Positions 52,843-62,460 are shown, counted from the first letter of the stretch. The stretch is 64,000 nucleotides of DNA from Paenibacillus camelliae (GCF_023715345.1 NZ_JAMBNY010000007.1:62001-126000), one strand, 5' to 3'. Numbers and translations are program-made. The notes: generated from the letters alone by a model not told the origin.

Positions 52843-53733
52843 ATGCCATTCAACAGCGGAAGATCCCGTTTCATATTTTTTTGTCTGGCGCCAGCCGTAA
52901 CGCTTTTTATTATCTTTTTATGTATTCCTACCTTTGATGTGTTTCGGATGTCGTTATACAAATGGGGAGGCTACACAGATACAAAAACATTTATCGGGCT
53001 TGATAATTTCGTTAAGCTGTTTCAGAGTGATAAGTTTTACCAAGTATTTCAGAACAGTATACTACTCATCGTCGTGGTCACCATCGTCACTTTCGCTTTT
53101 GCTCTAGTTTTCGCAGCTATTCTTTCACGGAGTAAGCTTAAGGGACGTGACTTCTTCCGAGTCGTATTCTACATTCCAAACATATTGTCTGTCGTCGTCA
53201 TTAGTGCGATTTTTTCAGCGATCTATGATCCGAATAATGGACTGTTAAATTCTATCGTAAATTTATTTCGTAATGAAGACGTCCCTGTATTATGGCTAGG
53301 GGATCAGAAAATTGTTATCTTCAGCCTTGCGGGGGCAATGATCTGGCAAGCTGTTGGTTACTACATGGTCATGTATATGGCGAGTATGGCTAACATACCA
53401 GAAAGCTTATATGAATCCGCTGATCTGGAGGGAGCAACACCGATCCATCAATTTTTCGCGATTACCATTCCGCTTATATGGACGAATATTCGTACCACAT
53501 TAACCTTCTTTATAATTAGTACGATTAATATGAGCTTCCTGTTCGTTACGGCAATGACGAGTGGCGGACCTGACGGAGCAACTGAGGTGTTCTTGAGCTA
53601 TATGTATAAGGAAGCCTATACGAACTCTTCCTACGGCTATGGAATGGCGATCGGTGTCGTTGTGTTCGTGTTCTCGTTTGCTCTTGCAGGTATCCTTAAC
53701 GCCGTTACGAAGCGTGAACATTTAGAGTACTAA
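52843..53733 (+). CDS. ABC sugar importer permease (MalF-like)
   Basis: This 296-residue permease of the third importer has six predicted helices, the early signature LAPAVTLFIIFLCIPTF, and the EAA-type loop ESADLEGATPIHQF, with PLIWTNIRTTLTFF after it. ATG 52843 is preferred over an upstream TTG because GGAG lies eight bases before it. It resembles MalF/UgpA/NgcF more than LplB. It is followed by the second permease after eleven bases. No ATPase gene is nearby. Confidence 0.92.
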   Translation: MPFNSGRSRFIFFCLAPAVTLFIIFLCIPTFDVFRMSLYKWGGYTDTKTFIGLDNFVKLFQSDKFYQVFQNSILLIVVVTIVTFAFALVFAAILSRSKLKGRDFFRVVFYIPNILSVVVISAIFSAIYDPNNGLLNSIVNLFRNEDVPVLWLGDQKIVIFSLAGAMIWQAVGYYMVMYMASMANIPESLYESADLEGATPIHQFFAITIPLIWTNIRTTLTFFIISTINMSFLFVTAMTSGGPDGATEVFLSYMYKEAYTNSSYGYGMAIGVVVFVFSFALAGILNAVTKREHLEY

Positions 53734-53744
53734 GGAGGGAAGAC

Positions 53745-54638
53745 ATGAATACAAGCAACGGTGCTTTTATAAAGAGCAGCGGAAAACTATATAAGGCGCT
53801 GTCATATCTCATACTAATTTTACTAGCAGTTGTCATCCTTGTCCCAGTCATGTGGGCGTTCATGGCTTCTATCAAACAAAATGTAGAATTTTATGGCAGT
53901 CCGTGGGCATTACCAGAAGGATTTTATGTTCAGAACTTTGCTGATGCGTGGCTCAAGGCTAATATGGGGAACTTTATGCTTAACTCCATATTGCTCACGG
54001 CGATGTCCATCGTGCTATTGCTGATCATTGCACTTCCAGCTGCTTATGTGCTTGCACGTTATCAGTTCAGAGGAAATGCACTATGGAGTACGATGTTTAT
54101 GGCGGGCTTATTTATTAATATCAACTATATTGTTGTGCCGATTTTTCTTATGTTGAATAATGGAGATAAGCTGGCACGTAATGTTCTTGGTCAGCCGATC
54201 TTCTTAAACAATCTATTTATATTAGCACTTGTATATACCGCTATGGCGTTACCCTTTACGATCTACTTGCTGTCAGGCTATTTCAAAACATTGTCTAAGG
54301 AATATGAGGAGGCTGCTTCTGTTGACGGAGCTGGACACTTCCGAACAATGGTGCAAGTGATTATGCCGATGGCAAAGCCTTCAATTATTACCATCATATT
54401 ATTTAATTTTCTATCGTTCTGGAATGAGTATATTATATCGATGACCTTACTGACGAAGCCAGAGTTTAAGACATTGCCAGTAGGATTAATGAATCTATTA
54501 GCCGCACAAAAATCAGCGGTGGAGTACGGACAGCTTTATGCAGGACTTGTGATCGTTATGCTGCCGACGCTGCTACTATATATTCTAGTACAAAAGAAAT
54601 TGACCCAAGGTATGACTATGGGCGGGTTGAAAGGGTGA
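53745..54638 (+). CDS. ABC sugar importer permease (MalG-like)
   Basis: This 297-residue permease has six predicted helices, an EAA loop EAASVDGAGHFRTM, and a C-terminus VQKKLTQGMTMGGLKG that is standard for MalG/UgpE/NgcG proteins. AAGGAGGGAAG precedes ATG 53745. It pairs with the permease encoded just upstream. Its stop is nine bases before the start of a small membrane protein, so the latter is part of the same operon. Confidence 0.92.
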   Translation: MNTSNGAFIKSSGKLYKALSYLILILLAVVILVPVMWAFMASIKQNVEFYGSPWALPEGFYVQNFADAWLKANMGNFMLNSILLTAMSIVLLLIIALPAAYVLARYQFRGNALWSTMFMAGLFININYIVVPIFLMLNNGDKLARNVLGQPIFLNNLFILALVYTAMALPFTIYLLSGYFKTLSKEYEEAASVDGAGHFRTMVQVIMPMAKPSIITIILFNFLSFWNEYIISMTLLTKPEFKTLPVGLMNLLAAQKSAVEYGQLYAGLVIVMLPTLLLYILVQKKLTQGMTMGGLKG

Positions 54639-54647
54639 GGTGCTAAG

Positions 54648-54803
54648 ATGAGAATATTGCTCTACTTAATCCTGTTCGTCATAGGAATATCACTTACTAT
54701 CTTTGGACATCGTTCGATTGGTCCAACGGGACTTGCTATTATGCTGGCTGGGCTTGGGGTGTTGGTGACATTTTTATGGATATACAATAGAAAGCACAGA
54801 TAG
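54648..54803 (+). CDS. Small two-helix membrane protein of the importer operon
   Basis: This 51-residue protein consists of two hydrophobic helices (ILLYLILFVIGISLTIFG and GLAIMLAGLGVLVTFLWIY) joined by HRSIGPTG and ends in a basic NRKHR tail. AGGTG in the permease stop region is its ribosome site, and the gene begins nine bases after that stop. From memory it resembles small proteins seen after sugar permease genes in Paenibacillus and clostridia (DUF6903-like), which I cannot confirm here. A helper in permease assembly is possible. Confidence 0.7.
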   Translation: MRILLYLILFVIGISLTIFGHRSIGPTGLAIMLAGLGVLVTFLWIYNRKHR

Positions 54804-55022
54804 AGGAAGTTCAATACCTACACCCTTAATCACGAAGCTCAACTGAAGGCTTAATCGGCGTCGAATCTTGAACTTAGCCGGGTCTTCCGGTGCTCACGTA
54901 CAAGCACGTACGCTGCGCTCCTCAGCCCCTAGCTTCGTCCAACCTTCTTGGTGCTGAAAGGTGAACGTATTGAACATTAATTAGAAGAGGAAGTTCAATA
55001 CCTACACCCTTGATCACGAAGC
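54802..55022. repeat. Pair of 37-bp direct repeats, 184 bp apart
   Basis: The segment 54802-54838 recurs at 54986-55022 with one mismatch (starting AGAGGAAGTTCAATACC). The DNA between contains a palindrome-like stretch with ACGTAC copies near 54897 and 54908 and no gene. The first copy overlaps the stop codon of the small membrane protein. Confidence 0.7.
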
Positions 55023-55112
55023 ATTGCCTATGAAAAGAAGATGATGTCTGATCATCTTCTTTTTAATGTATTTTGTGTTACTATTAGCTTAACAAGATCA
55101 AGGAGCTATGCT
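54804..55112. other. Intergenic region with direct repeats and terminator
   Basis: No gene is seen in these 309 bp. They hold the 37-bp direct repeats and the terminator at 55033. Confidence 0.5.
55033..55066 (+). terminator. Intrinsic terminator of the third importer operon
   Basis: AAAAGAAGATGAT and ATCATCTTCTTTT form a perfect 13-bp stem with a five-base loop and a T-rich end. Confidence 0.9.
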
Positions 55113-56855
55113 ATGCTGCGCAAATTTAAGATACAGCATCGATTAATTGGAACGTTTTTAGTCGTGTCGGTTATTCCTATTTTATTTCTAGGTTATTACG
55201 CTTATAAGCTTTATTCGGAATCGATAAGCGATAAGCTTAGCGCATCTACTTATCAGGCGATCACTTTAGTGAATAAAAATTTACTAGCAGAGCTGCAAAA
55301 CTACCAGTATCTTAACGGATCGATCTCTACGAATGAGTTTGTCCAAGCAAACCTATCTAATCAGCTACCGCAACAAGTGACCGAAACATCAAAAGAAGCT
55401 GCAATGGATGCGATATTCCGAACTATATTTCCGGCACATGTTGTAACCGTTAGCATTTATGATACAGAGCACCGACCTTTCTATGAGCTTGGCTTTGAAA
55501 CGATTAGCAATGCATCGCTAGAAAGGGCGATTTCAGATGTCGATAATAACTCTCCTTATGACGGACTTACTTACGTTAGAACGGCAAGATCCTACGATAC
55601 GATTGCTGTAGGGAGAAAAATACATGCAGAGCATGATAGCTCTGAGCAGATTGGCTATGCATTTGTCTTTGTTAGTGCTGATATGTTTTCAAAAAACATT
55701 CTTTCAAGTGTTGACTTAGGAGCTGGCTCTAAGCTGGTTATTTTGGGCCGCGACGGGACAGTGCTTTCTGCAAGTGATAAAAGCGTTGTACTAGGAGAAC
55801 AGTATGCGGATCAATCGTTATTCAAAAGCATCAATGAACAGCGAGCACGCGGAGTAGCTTCATTTTCAGGAGTTATTGATGCTGAAGATCAGCAAGTATC
55901 CTATATATATAATGAGCAGATTGGGCTTTATCTCGTATCGCTCATGCCCTATTCCTACATCAACTCTGAAATTAGTCATATAACGACCAGTATTATACTA
56001 ATTAGCTTGGTCATTATCATCGTTTGTATTATCATAATATATTTTATGAACAATAGTATTGTAAGACCTATTAAAGGTATTATTGCTTTCAGTAATCAGA
56101 TCTCGAGTGGAGAGCTGTCTAATCGGATTCATGATGATAACGATGATGAAATGAGCGTATTATCCCGTAAAATTAATAGCATGGTAAGCGAGATTGAGCG
56201 GCTTATCGATAATCAAAAGCTCGATGAAAGAAGGAAGCGTGAGCTGGAGTTGCAAATGCTGCAGTCTCAAATCAATCCCCATTTTTTATTCAATACATTA
56301 AATACGCTTCGCTGGCTTGCAGTCATTAATCAGGTGCCTGTCCTTAATAACGGAATTAGCTCCTTGTCTGAGCTATTACGCAGTACGATTTTGGATCATA
56401 ATGAGGAAATTACGATTGAGCAGGAGCTTGAAAATCTAGCTCACTATTTTGAAATTCAAAAAATACGATATGCGGATCGCTTCCAAGTGCATTACGAGAT
56501 TGATAAAGAGCTGCTTCATTGTTTCATTCCAAAATTAATTCTACAGCCAGTTGCAGAAAATGCCATCATCCATGGGATCTCGGAGCATGGAAAATCTATC
56601 GATATTTTAATAAGGGTTCAACAGGTCGATCAGCAGCTTCATATAGAAATTAAAGACAACGGCAAAGGCTTCGATACCAATCGCTTCCTCCAATCGGATA
56701 ATGCAAATAAGTTGTCCGGCATAGGGATTACCAACGTTAATGAACGTATTAAGCTCCATTATGGCGAAGGCTTCGGTCTATATATTTCTAGTGCTGTAGG
56801 AGAAGGAACGAGCTGTAAAATCATTCTTCCCATACATCAACCAGAGGGAGGTTAA
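55113..56855 (+). CDS. YesM-type sensor histidine kinase
   Basis: This 580-residue kinase begins at ATG 55113, seven bases after AGGAG; a longer frame from 55041 runs through the terminator and is rejected. It has a first helix (LIGTFLVVSVIPILFLGYYAY), a Cache-like extracellular sensor, a second helix (SIILISLVIIIVCIIIIYFM), a HAMP domain and His390 in QSQINPHFLFNTLN. ATPase motifs are ENAIIHGIS, DNGKGFDTN and GIGITNVNERI. The regulator follows nine bases after its stop. It most likely controls the third importer. Confidence 0.93.
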   Translation: MLRKFKIQHRLIGTFLVVSVIPILFLGYYAYKLYSESISDKLSASTYQAITLVNKNLLAELQNYQYLNGSISTNEFVQANLSNQLPQQVTETSKEAAMDAIFRTIFPAHVVTVSIYDTEHRPFYELGFETISNASLERAISDVDNNSPYDGLTYVRTARSYDTIAVGRKIHAEHDSSEQIGYAFVFVSADMFSKNILSSVDLGAGSKLVILGRDGTVLSASDKSVVLGEQYADQSLFKSINEQRARGVASFSGVIDAEDQQVSYIYNEQIGLYLVSLMPYSYINSEISHITTSIILISLVIIIVCIIIIYFMNNSIVRPIKGIIAFSNQISSGELSNRIHDDNDDEMSVLSRKINSMVSEIERLIDNQKLDERRKRELELQMLQSQINPHFLFNTLNTLRWLAVINQVPVLNNGISSLSELLRSTILDHNEEITIEQELENLAHYFEIQKIRYADRFQVHYEIDKELLHCFIPKLILQPVAENAIIHGISEHGKSIDILIRVQQVDQQLHIEIKDNGKGFDTNRFLQSDNANKLSGIGITNVNERIKLHYGEGFGLYISSAVGEGTSCKIILPIHQPEGG

Positions 56856-56864
56856 TAGTGATAT

Positions 56865-58481
56865 ATGATCAATATTTTACTTGTAGATGATGAGCCTATT
56901 GTGAAAATTGCGCTACGAACCATGATCGATTGGGAGAGTCTTGGATTTCATATATGCGGCACTGCCTCTGACGGAGTAGAAGCTTTAGCATTAGTAAAGG
57001 AGCTGCAGCCCCACATTATCGTGACAGATTTGAAGATGCCCAATATGGATGGGTTAGAGCTTATAAGAGAGCTGAATCGGCTAGAGTACAATGGGAAGAT
57101 TATTGTGGCAAGTAACTTTGGTGAATATGAGCTCGTTCGTGAAGCACTTCTGCTTGGTGCAGTCGATTATTTACTGAAAATTAGTATTAAGACCGAGGGG
57201 TTGATTGAGCAGCTACAGAAGACAGTAAAGCTTCTAGAGGAGGAACAGCAAACATTACAAGAGCAGGTCCAAAGGGAACAGGTGCTGCGTAGCAATATGA
57301 AAAGCGTGAAAAATGCTACGTTAAAGGATTACTTCACGAATAGCTATTACGACGCTGCTCAACTGCTACAACGAAGAGATATCCAATTATATTTAGAAAA
57401 AAAATCAAGCTATCTTTTTTACATTGATGCAGCTGTCGATCGGGCGAGTGAAAACGACAACTCTAACGTATCCATATCATTTATCGAAAATATGATTCTT
57501 GATGAAGTTGAATCAGAGCATGATGTAGAAATATTTCAAGTTGATGCTCATGTGATCGTCGTTTTGATTGCTAAGGAACGATTGCAGCAATGTGGCTTTG
57601 AGCCATTAACCTTCGTTCAAAGAATACAGAATTTACTGAAAATGTATATGACGCTTGAGCCTGTTATCGTTTATTCTGATGAAGTGTCTGGATATGTCGA
57701 AGCTAAAGAAACATACAATGCTTGTACAGATGCGATCAATATCAATTTTTATGAACGTCATTCTGTATTGTTCAACAAGGAAGTTCAAATGAAGCAAGAT
57801 ATTGAGTTTGTTAATTATGTCGATTTTTCTAGCGCTTTATTACAGCACGTTTACGAGGATGACACAGCTGCCGTCTCATCTATGTTGAAAGCCTTTACAA
57901 ACCAGTGCCAGCAAAATAAAATCCATCCGCTGGCACTTAAAACATTTTTGCATAAATGTCTGGATTACATCCCTTTATGCGCCAGTAGATTAATTGTGCT
58001 TGATACTGAGCTTTACGAGGACTGTATAAGTAAAATCAAGGCTTGTAAGAGCTCAGATTCGTTATTAACCTATGCTATTAAGGCGTTAGATGAACTGCGA
58101 GTAGAGGCTGATCGTTCAAGCTCCCCTCATACACTTGCCGTAAAAAAGGAAATCGGGGAAGTTATAAAATATGTTAACTTGCATTATAAAGATAAAATTA
58201 CGTTGGAAATGATCGCAGATTATGTTAATTTTAGTGAAAACTATTTATGTCGCGTATTTCGTGAGCAAATGGGCACAAGTCTTATTCACTATATTAATAG
58301 TGTACGTATGAACAAGGCGGCAGATTTAATTATGAAGGGCCATACGTATATGAAGGAAGTTGCAGCTTTGGTAGGAATCAGTGATCAATTTTATTTTAGT
58401 CGAATGTTTAAGAAACACTTCGGCGTTTCTCCAACTGATTATCGGGCACATATTTCGGAATCATATAGTAGAACTAACTAA
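56865..58481 (+). CDS. YesN-type response regulator with AraC domain
   Basis: This 538-residue regulator has a receiver domain (ILLVDDEPIVKIAL, phospho-acceptor Asp55 in TDLKMPNMDG), a long central region with a predicted coiled coil (KTVKLLEEEQQTLQEQVQRE), and a C-terminal AraC double helix-turn-helix (IADYVNFSENYLCRVF and GISDQFYFSRMFKKHFGVSP). The canonical receiver Lys of LLKIS is followed by Ile rather than Pro. GGGAGG ends twelve bases before ATG 56865. It is coupled to the kinase upstream. Confidence 0.92.
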   Translation: MINILLVDDEPIVKIALRTMIDWESLGFHICGTASDGVEALALVKELQPHIIVTDLKMPNMDGLELIRELNRLEYNGKIIVASNFGEYELVREALLLGAVDYLLKISIKTEGLIEQLQKTVKLLEEEQQTLQEQVQREQVLRSNMKSVKNATLKDYFTNSYYDAAQLLQRRDIQLYLEKKSSYLFYIDAAVDRASENDNSNVSISFIENMILDEVESEHDVEIFQVDAHVIVVLIAKERLQQCGFEPLTFVQRIQNLLKMYMTLEPVIVYSDEVSGYVEAKETYNACTDAININFYERHSVLFNKEVQMKQDIEFVNYVDFSSALLQHVYEDDTAAVSSMLKAFTNQCQQNKIHPLALKTFLHKCLDYIPLCASRLIVLDTELYEDCISKIKACKSSDSLLTYAIKALDELRVEADRSSSPHTLAVKKEIGEVIKYVNLHYKDKITLEMIADYVNFSENYLCRVFREQMGTSLIHYINSVRMNKAADLIMKGHTYMKEVAALVGISDQFYFSRMFKKHFGVSPTDYRAHISESYSRTN

Positions 58482-58494
58482 TCTAACAATATAC

Positions 58495-58537
58495 GACAAA
58501 TAAGACTGTGACCATCGCATGGAGCAGTCTATTTGTC
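58495..58537. terminator. Hairpin between convergent regulator genes
   Basis: GACAAATAAGACTG pairs with CAGTCTATTTGTC with one bulged base; inner CCAT/ATGG adds pairs. It sits between the response regulator and the convergent AraC gene and could serve both. Confidence 0.45.
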
Positions 58538-58568
58538 AATCTACTTAAATAGTGGCTGTGATGCGCTG

Positions 58569-59435
58569 TTAGCCTTTAGATCTATCGTTATGCCGCTTGA
58601 AGCTGCTAGGCGTTGTCCCCATCCATTTGCGAAATTGCCGAATAAAATGATTATAGTTATGAAACCCAACCTCGAATGAAATCTCCGAGGCACTGCGATT
58701 CGTATGCTCTAACAGCAGTGCAGCTTGACGTATTCGCATCTGGTTTAATGCATCGATGATGGATTGACCTGTTTGCTCTTTGAACAGATGAGACATACGT
58801 GAGGCTGATAGTCCGATCGTTCTAGCAAGCTCCTCAATCTCCACGGAGTGCCTCATATGATTAGATAGATAATGAAGCACCTCCTCGACTCGGGGGTCGA
58901 GCGTATGATTCTTCTGCTGGGCAAGTACAAGTAAGATTTCGCGCAGCGAATTCAGACAAAGGTCTTGCCAATATTCATGACGTTCTCTTGAATCTGACAG
59001 AATTCTGCGGAAAGCACGATGAACACGCTTATAGATTGAGAATGGCTCGATTGTGTGAACGTACAAAGGCTCTGCTGGCAGCAGGCTGTCACCAACGGAT
59101 AGTGGAGAAAAGTGCGCCCATATAAAATTCCACACCTCTCCCTTTACCGTGCCATACTTATGTGGCACACCGGGTCTCATTAGTACAATATCTCCCCGCG
59201 AGCATCTTGTTTCACCTTCAGGCGTAATGAAATAGCCCTCTCCACTTAAAGTAAACGTAATTAGCCAGTCATCCATCCCACCCGGCCGATGTGTACTATA
59301 CGAGTCGTTAACGTGAAAGTGACCACTAATAAACAGACCATGCGACTGTCCGTCATAGCTAGAAGGCTCATCAAACTGTGTCACGGTGCTCACCATCCTT
59401 GCCATTATATGTTGCTTTATTATATCGAAATGCAA
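58569..59435 (-). CDS. AraC-family regulator with cupin sensor
   Basis: This 288-residue protein has an N-terminal cupin half (DDWLITFTLSGEGYFITPEG, GDIVLMRPGVPHKYGTV) and an AraC double helix-turn-helix (IEELARTIGLSASRMSHLF and GFHNYNHFIRQFRKWMGTTP). It is divergent from the PhyH-type dioxygenase gene, 111 bp apart, and likely regulates it and the TIM-barrel gene that follows. A sugar or aromatic effector cannot be specified. Confidence 0.92.
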   Translation of the reverse strand: MHFDIIKQHIMARMVSTVTQFDEPSSYDGQSHGLFISGHFHVNDSYSTHRPGGMDDWLITFTLSGEGYFITPEGETRCSRGDIVLMRPGVPHKYGTVKGEVWNFIWAHFSPLSVGDSLLPAEPLYVHTIEPFSIYKRVHRAFRRILSDSRERHEYWQDLCLNSLREILLVLAQQKNHTLDPRVEEVLHYLSNHMRHSVEIEELARTIGLSASRMSHLFKEQTGQSIIDALNQMRIRQAALLLEHTNRSASEISFEVGFHNYNHFIRQFRKWMGTTPSSFKRHNDRSKG

Positions 59436-59546
59436 TGCAGCATTCCATACAATAGCAGAATTGTGTGAGAAAAAAGCAGATTTGTTACTACATTATGATT
59501 AGTGAAGAAGTTACACTTTAAGTAATGAAACGAGGGGGGATGTATC

Positions 59547-60353
59547 GTGTATACACTTAAATTTTTGAGTGAAGAACAGAAAAAGCAATTCGAGAACGAA
59601 GGCTACCTAATTGTTAAGGGCTTGTTCAAGGCAGAGCAGCTAAAGGAGATTGAGGAAACCTTTGAAGCCATTAGTCATACAACGGTACCAGGCTTTTTTG
59701 AGCCAGACTTATCGGAATCGGTAACCGATCCATTAAAGCGCTATCCGAGAGTCATGCATCCACATCGCTTTAATGAAATAGCCAAAAAATATATGCTTCA
59801 TCAGCCTGTGCTCCGCGTGCTCGAGGATTTGTATGAGGAGCAGGCACTCGCTGCGCAAAGCATGTATTACTATAAGCCACCTGGAGCTAGAGGTCAGGCA
59901 CTTCATCAGGATAACTTCTATCTTAAGGTCGAGCCAGGTAATTGCATTGCTGCGTGGACCGCGGTTGATGCCGCAGATGAAGAGAATGGCAGCTTGCTCG
60001 TCGTTCCTAAGACGCAGGAATACGAGATCGTATGTCCTGAATACTCGGATGCGAAGGAATCGTTCACGACACATTATGTTAAGCCGCCTAAGGATCAGAA
60101 GGCAATGCCTGTTGTGATGGATGCGGGTGATGTGTTGTTCTTCAACGGAAATCTAATTCATGGCTCCTACCGCAATAAAACGAAGGATCGCTTCCGTAGA
60201 TCATTTATTTGCCATTATGCAAATGAATCTGCTACGCATATTAGTGAATACTATCGCCCACTTTACAGAGCTGACGGCTCCGAGGTAGAGCTGGTTACGA
60301 ATCCAGATGGAGGACCATGCGGCGTTGAATTCGAACCATTCTACCCACACTAA
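59547..60353 (+). CDS. Phytanoyl-CoA dioxygenase (PhyH)-family protein
   Basis: This 268-residue enzyme has the Fe(II)/2-oxoglutarate dioxygenase fold. The metal triad is His120-x-Asp122 (ALHQDNFYL) and distal His205 (LIHGSYRN); an Arg in DRFRRSF would hold 2-oxoglutarate. The start is GTG 59547, seven bases after a run of G; an ATG at 59540 is out of frame. In sugar loci such enzymes may hydroxylate small metabolites rather than phytanoyl-CoA. The next gene starts 31 bp after its stop under one promoter, facing an AraC gene. Substrate unknown. Confidence 0.9.
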   Translation: MYTLKFLSEEQKKQFENEGYLIVKGLFKAEQLKEIEETFEAISHTTVPGFFEPDLSESVTDPLKRYPRVMHPHRFNEIAKKYMLHQPVLRVLEDLYEEQALAAQSMYYYKPPGARGQALHQDNFYLKVEPGNCIAAWTAVDAADEENGSLLVVPKTQEYEIVCPEYSDAKESFTTHYVKPPKDQKAMPVVMDAGDVLFFNGNLIHGSYRNKTKDRFRRSFICHYANESATHISEYYRPLYRADGSEVELVTNPDGGPCGVEFEPFYPH

Positions 60354-60384
60354 TACGTTCAACGATCCGAGGCTCGAGGTTCAT

Positions 60385-61209
60385 ATGTCCTGGTGGGGGA
60401 TGAACGGCCTAGAGCGCAGCGCAGAGTATTCTCTAGAACAGAAGATAGAGATGATAGCGGAAGCTGGATTTGATGGAATCAATGGATTTATACCTAGTCC
60501 TAAGGATGCGGAACGATGGAGCAAGCTGCTTGAGCGCTATCGTTTAAGCTTAAGTGTTAACGCATACCCGAAAACCTGTAATGACATGGCTATACTGCTT
60601 AAGCAAGCCAAGCAATACGGAGCCATCCAGCACATTAATGTTCAAGTAATGACACCGTTTCTAATTGATAATGGAGCAATTGAACTGCTGAGAGGAATCC
60701 ATGAGTTATCAGAGAAAGCTGGCATACCTGCATATATCGAGACGCATCGCGGTACCATTACGCAGGATTTACTCCGAACGGTCTCATATGTTGAAGCGCT
60801 GGAGCAGCTTCGATTAACGATTGATATGTCACATTACGTCGTTGCAGGAGAGATGCACACCATATCTAATGAGGCGGAGGCCTTGATGCAAAAGCTGCTT
60901 GAACGCACCTCTGCTATTCATGCAAGGGTTTCAAATGGTGAGCAGGTGCAGGTTGATGTTGGTCCGTCAGGTGAGCACCCTATGCTGCAGCATTTTGAAC
61001 GCTGGTGGAGCAGCGGTATGAAGCATTGGCGCAAAGTAGCACGCAATGGCGATGTACTTCCGTTCATTGTTGAGCTCGGCCCACCACCATATGCGATAAC
61101 GGTTGATGATTACGGGCAGCGGAGGCAGGAGATAAGTGATCGTTGGGAGCAGTCATTGCTCTTCCTGCGTACAGCGCGTCGCATCTGGTCAGAGACAGCA
61201 AGGGTGTAA
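60385..61209 (+). CDS. Sugar phosphate isomerase/epimerase-like TIM barrel
   Basis: This 274-residue protein has the xylose-isomerase-like barrel: MSWWGMNG at the start, AEAGFDGINGF, PAYIETHRGT with metal-binding Glu, and LRLTIDMSHYVVAGEM with Asp and His. A longer frame from 60307 overlaps the preceding gene; ATG 60385, with GAGGT upstream, fits the fold better. It is the second gene of an operon with the PhyH-type dioxygenase. It probably acts on the same small molecule, but no substrate can be inferred. Confidence 0.85.
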   Translation: MSWWGMNGLERSAEYSLEQKIEMIAEAGFDGINGFIPSPKDAERWSKLLERYRLSLSVNAYPKTCNDMAILLKQAKQYGAIQHINVQVMTPFLIDNGAIELLRGIHELSEKAGIPAYIETHRGTITQDLLRTVSYVEALEQLRLTIDMSHYVVAGEMHTISNEAEALMQKLLERTSAIHARVSNGEQVQVDVGPSGEHPMLQHFERWWSSGMKHWRKVARNGDVLPFIVELGPPPYAITVDDYGQRRQEISDRWEQSLLFLRTARRIWSETARV

Positions 61210-61248
61210 TATGTTCTTTTCATATAGTCATAGGCTCAATTAATAATC

Positions 61249-61287
61249 ATCCGTTAAGCCAGCAGTATAGGCTTAACGGATTTTTTT
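61249..61287 (+). terminator. Intrinsic terminator of the PhyH operon
   Basis: ATCCGTTAAGCC and GGCTTAACGGAT form a perfect 12-bp stem followed by T residues. Confidence 0.92.
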
Positions 61288-61448
61288 ACTATAAATTAGA
61301 GCTAGCATGTATCGTATGGTTATATATTGTTCGAGCTAGCTCATAGCGCGCCCTATATCTATAAAAATATTAAGCCCTGTCTGTAGGAATAGAGACTAAC
61401 CGTAAGCAATACATGTATAGTAATGAGGTTACTCTAGGAGGCGAATAA

Positions 61449-62264
61449 GTGTCCAATGGGTTTGTTGTGCGGTCATTAGATGAGATAAAGTTTTGGTCAC
61501 GCATCATGAAGGAGCATTCATTATTCCTTCGGCTTGGGTTTAGAAGTGAAGACACTCAATTGATTAATGAAGCCAATCATTATTACTCAACTTTTGAAGC
61601 TATTGAACATCGAGCACAGGCTTTCGATGTTGGTACCGATCCGCAAGTTATTCAACGATTTAATGTTGAGGTTCATACTGCCGCATCACACATTTGGGCA
61701 TTTAAAAGAAAAATATTAGGTCTCATTTTAAGCTGCCAGCTTCCCGGAGCAAATAATTTTCTTTTGCTTGTTGATCATACGAGCAGAGAAGCGTTTTATT
61801 TTAGAAATAGATTGGAGGAGCTTAATGCTGGTAATTTAGACCCTCTGCCAGACGCTATTATTAATGAAAATGTATTCTTCCTAAGAATAATGGCAGATCA
61901 TGCGAAATTCATTGGACATCTTCTTGATCCTTCCGAACGAAAGCTAGTGGAACAAGCTCGAGAATTTAGTGAGGACTTCGATAAGCTGCTTTATCAGGCG
62001 CGAGACCTTGATTCGATGCGCCCTGAATCTCAAACCGCACCTTTACTTGACCAGTTTCTTGATCAGAATAGAGTTTCAGTGCAATCGCTCAGAGACTTTA
62101 AGAAAACAGCCCGAGACTTGATTGAAGAATGCCGAATTAAAAGTATTATCCATCCACTACTAGCAGATCACGTATTCCGTGAGGCAGAACGGTTTCTCTT
62201 CATTATCGACATGTTCGAGCACACCCTTACCGGAAAGCCTGTTCAGAATATGCAGTTTGATTGA
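61449..62264 (+). CDS. DUF2935-family protein
   Basis: This 271-residue all-helical protein matches DUF2935: EIKFWSRIMKEHSLFLRLGF, TFEAIEHRAQAF, and NENVFFLRIMADHAKFIGHL. The repeated pattern of E/H residues in paired helices suggests a metal-binding four-helix bundle of ferritin-like type; the function is unknown. The start is GTG 61449, seven bases after GGAGG. It stands alone between terminators. Confidence 0.87.
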   Translation: MSNGFVVRSLDEIKFWSRIMKEHSLFLRLGFRSEDTQLINEANHYYSTFEAIEHRAQAFDVGTDPQVIQRFNVEVHTAASHIWAFKRKILGLILSCQLPGANNFLLLVDHTSREAFYFRNRLEELNAGNLDPLPDAIINENVFFLRIMADHAKFIGHLLDPSERKLVEQAREFSEDFDKLLYQARDLDSMRPESQTAPLLDQFLDQNRVSVQSLRDFKKTARDLIEECRIKSIIHPLLADHVFREAERFLFIIDMFEHTLTGKPVQNMQFD

Positions 62265-62289
62265 TAGTAATTCTATTAAACAATCAAAC

Positions 62290-62327
62290 AAAGCCTGCAG
62301 ATCAATGTCTGATTTGCAGGCTTTTTT
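62290..62327 (+). terminator. Intrinsic terminator of the DUF2935 gene
   Basis: AAAGCCTGCA pairs with TGCAGGCTTT; inner ATCA/TGAT adds a second part to the stem; a T-run follows. Confidence 0.88.
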
Positions 62328-62460
62328 CGTGCTATAACGACGTAACAGCTATGCGAATGCGAAACTAATCGCCCCATTTATACGTCTAATAAACATAGGA
62401 GAAATAAGCACGAGCTGTATCTATATTCAATTACTAGAAAGGATGTGAGAAGCGATTATT

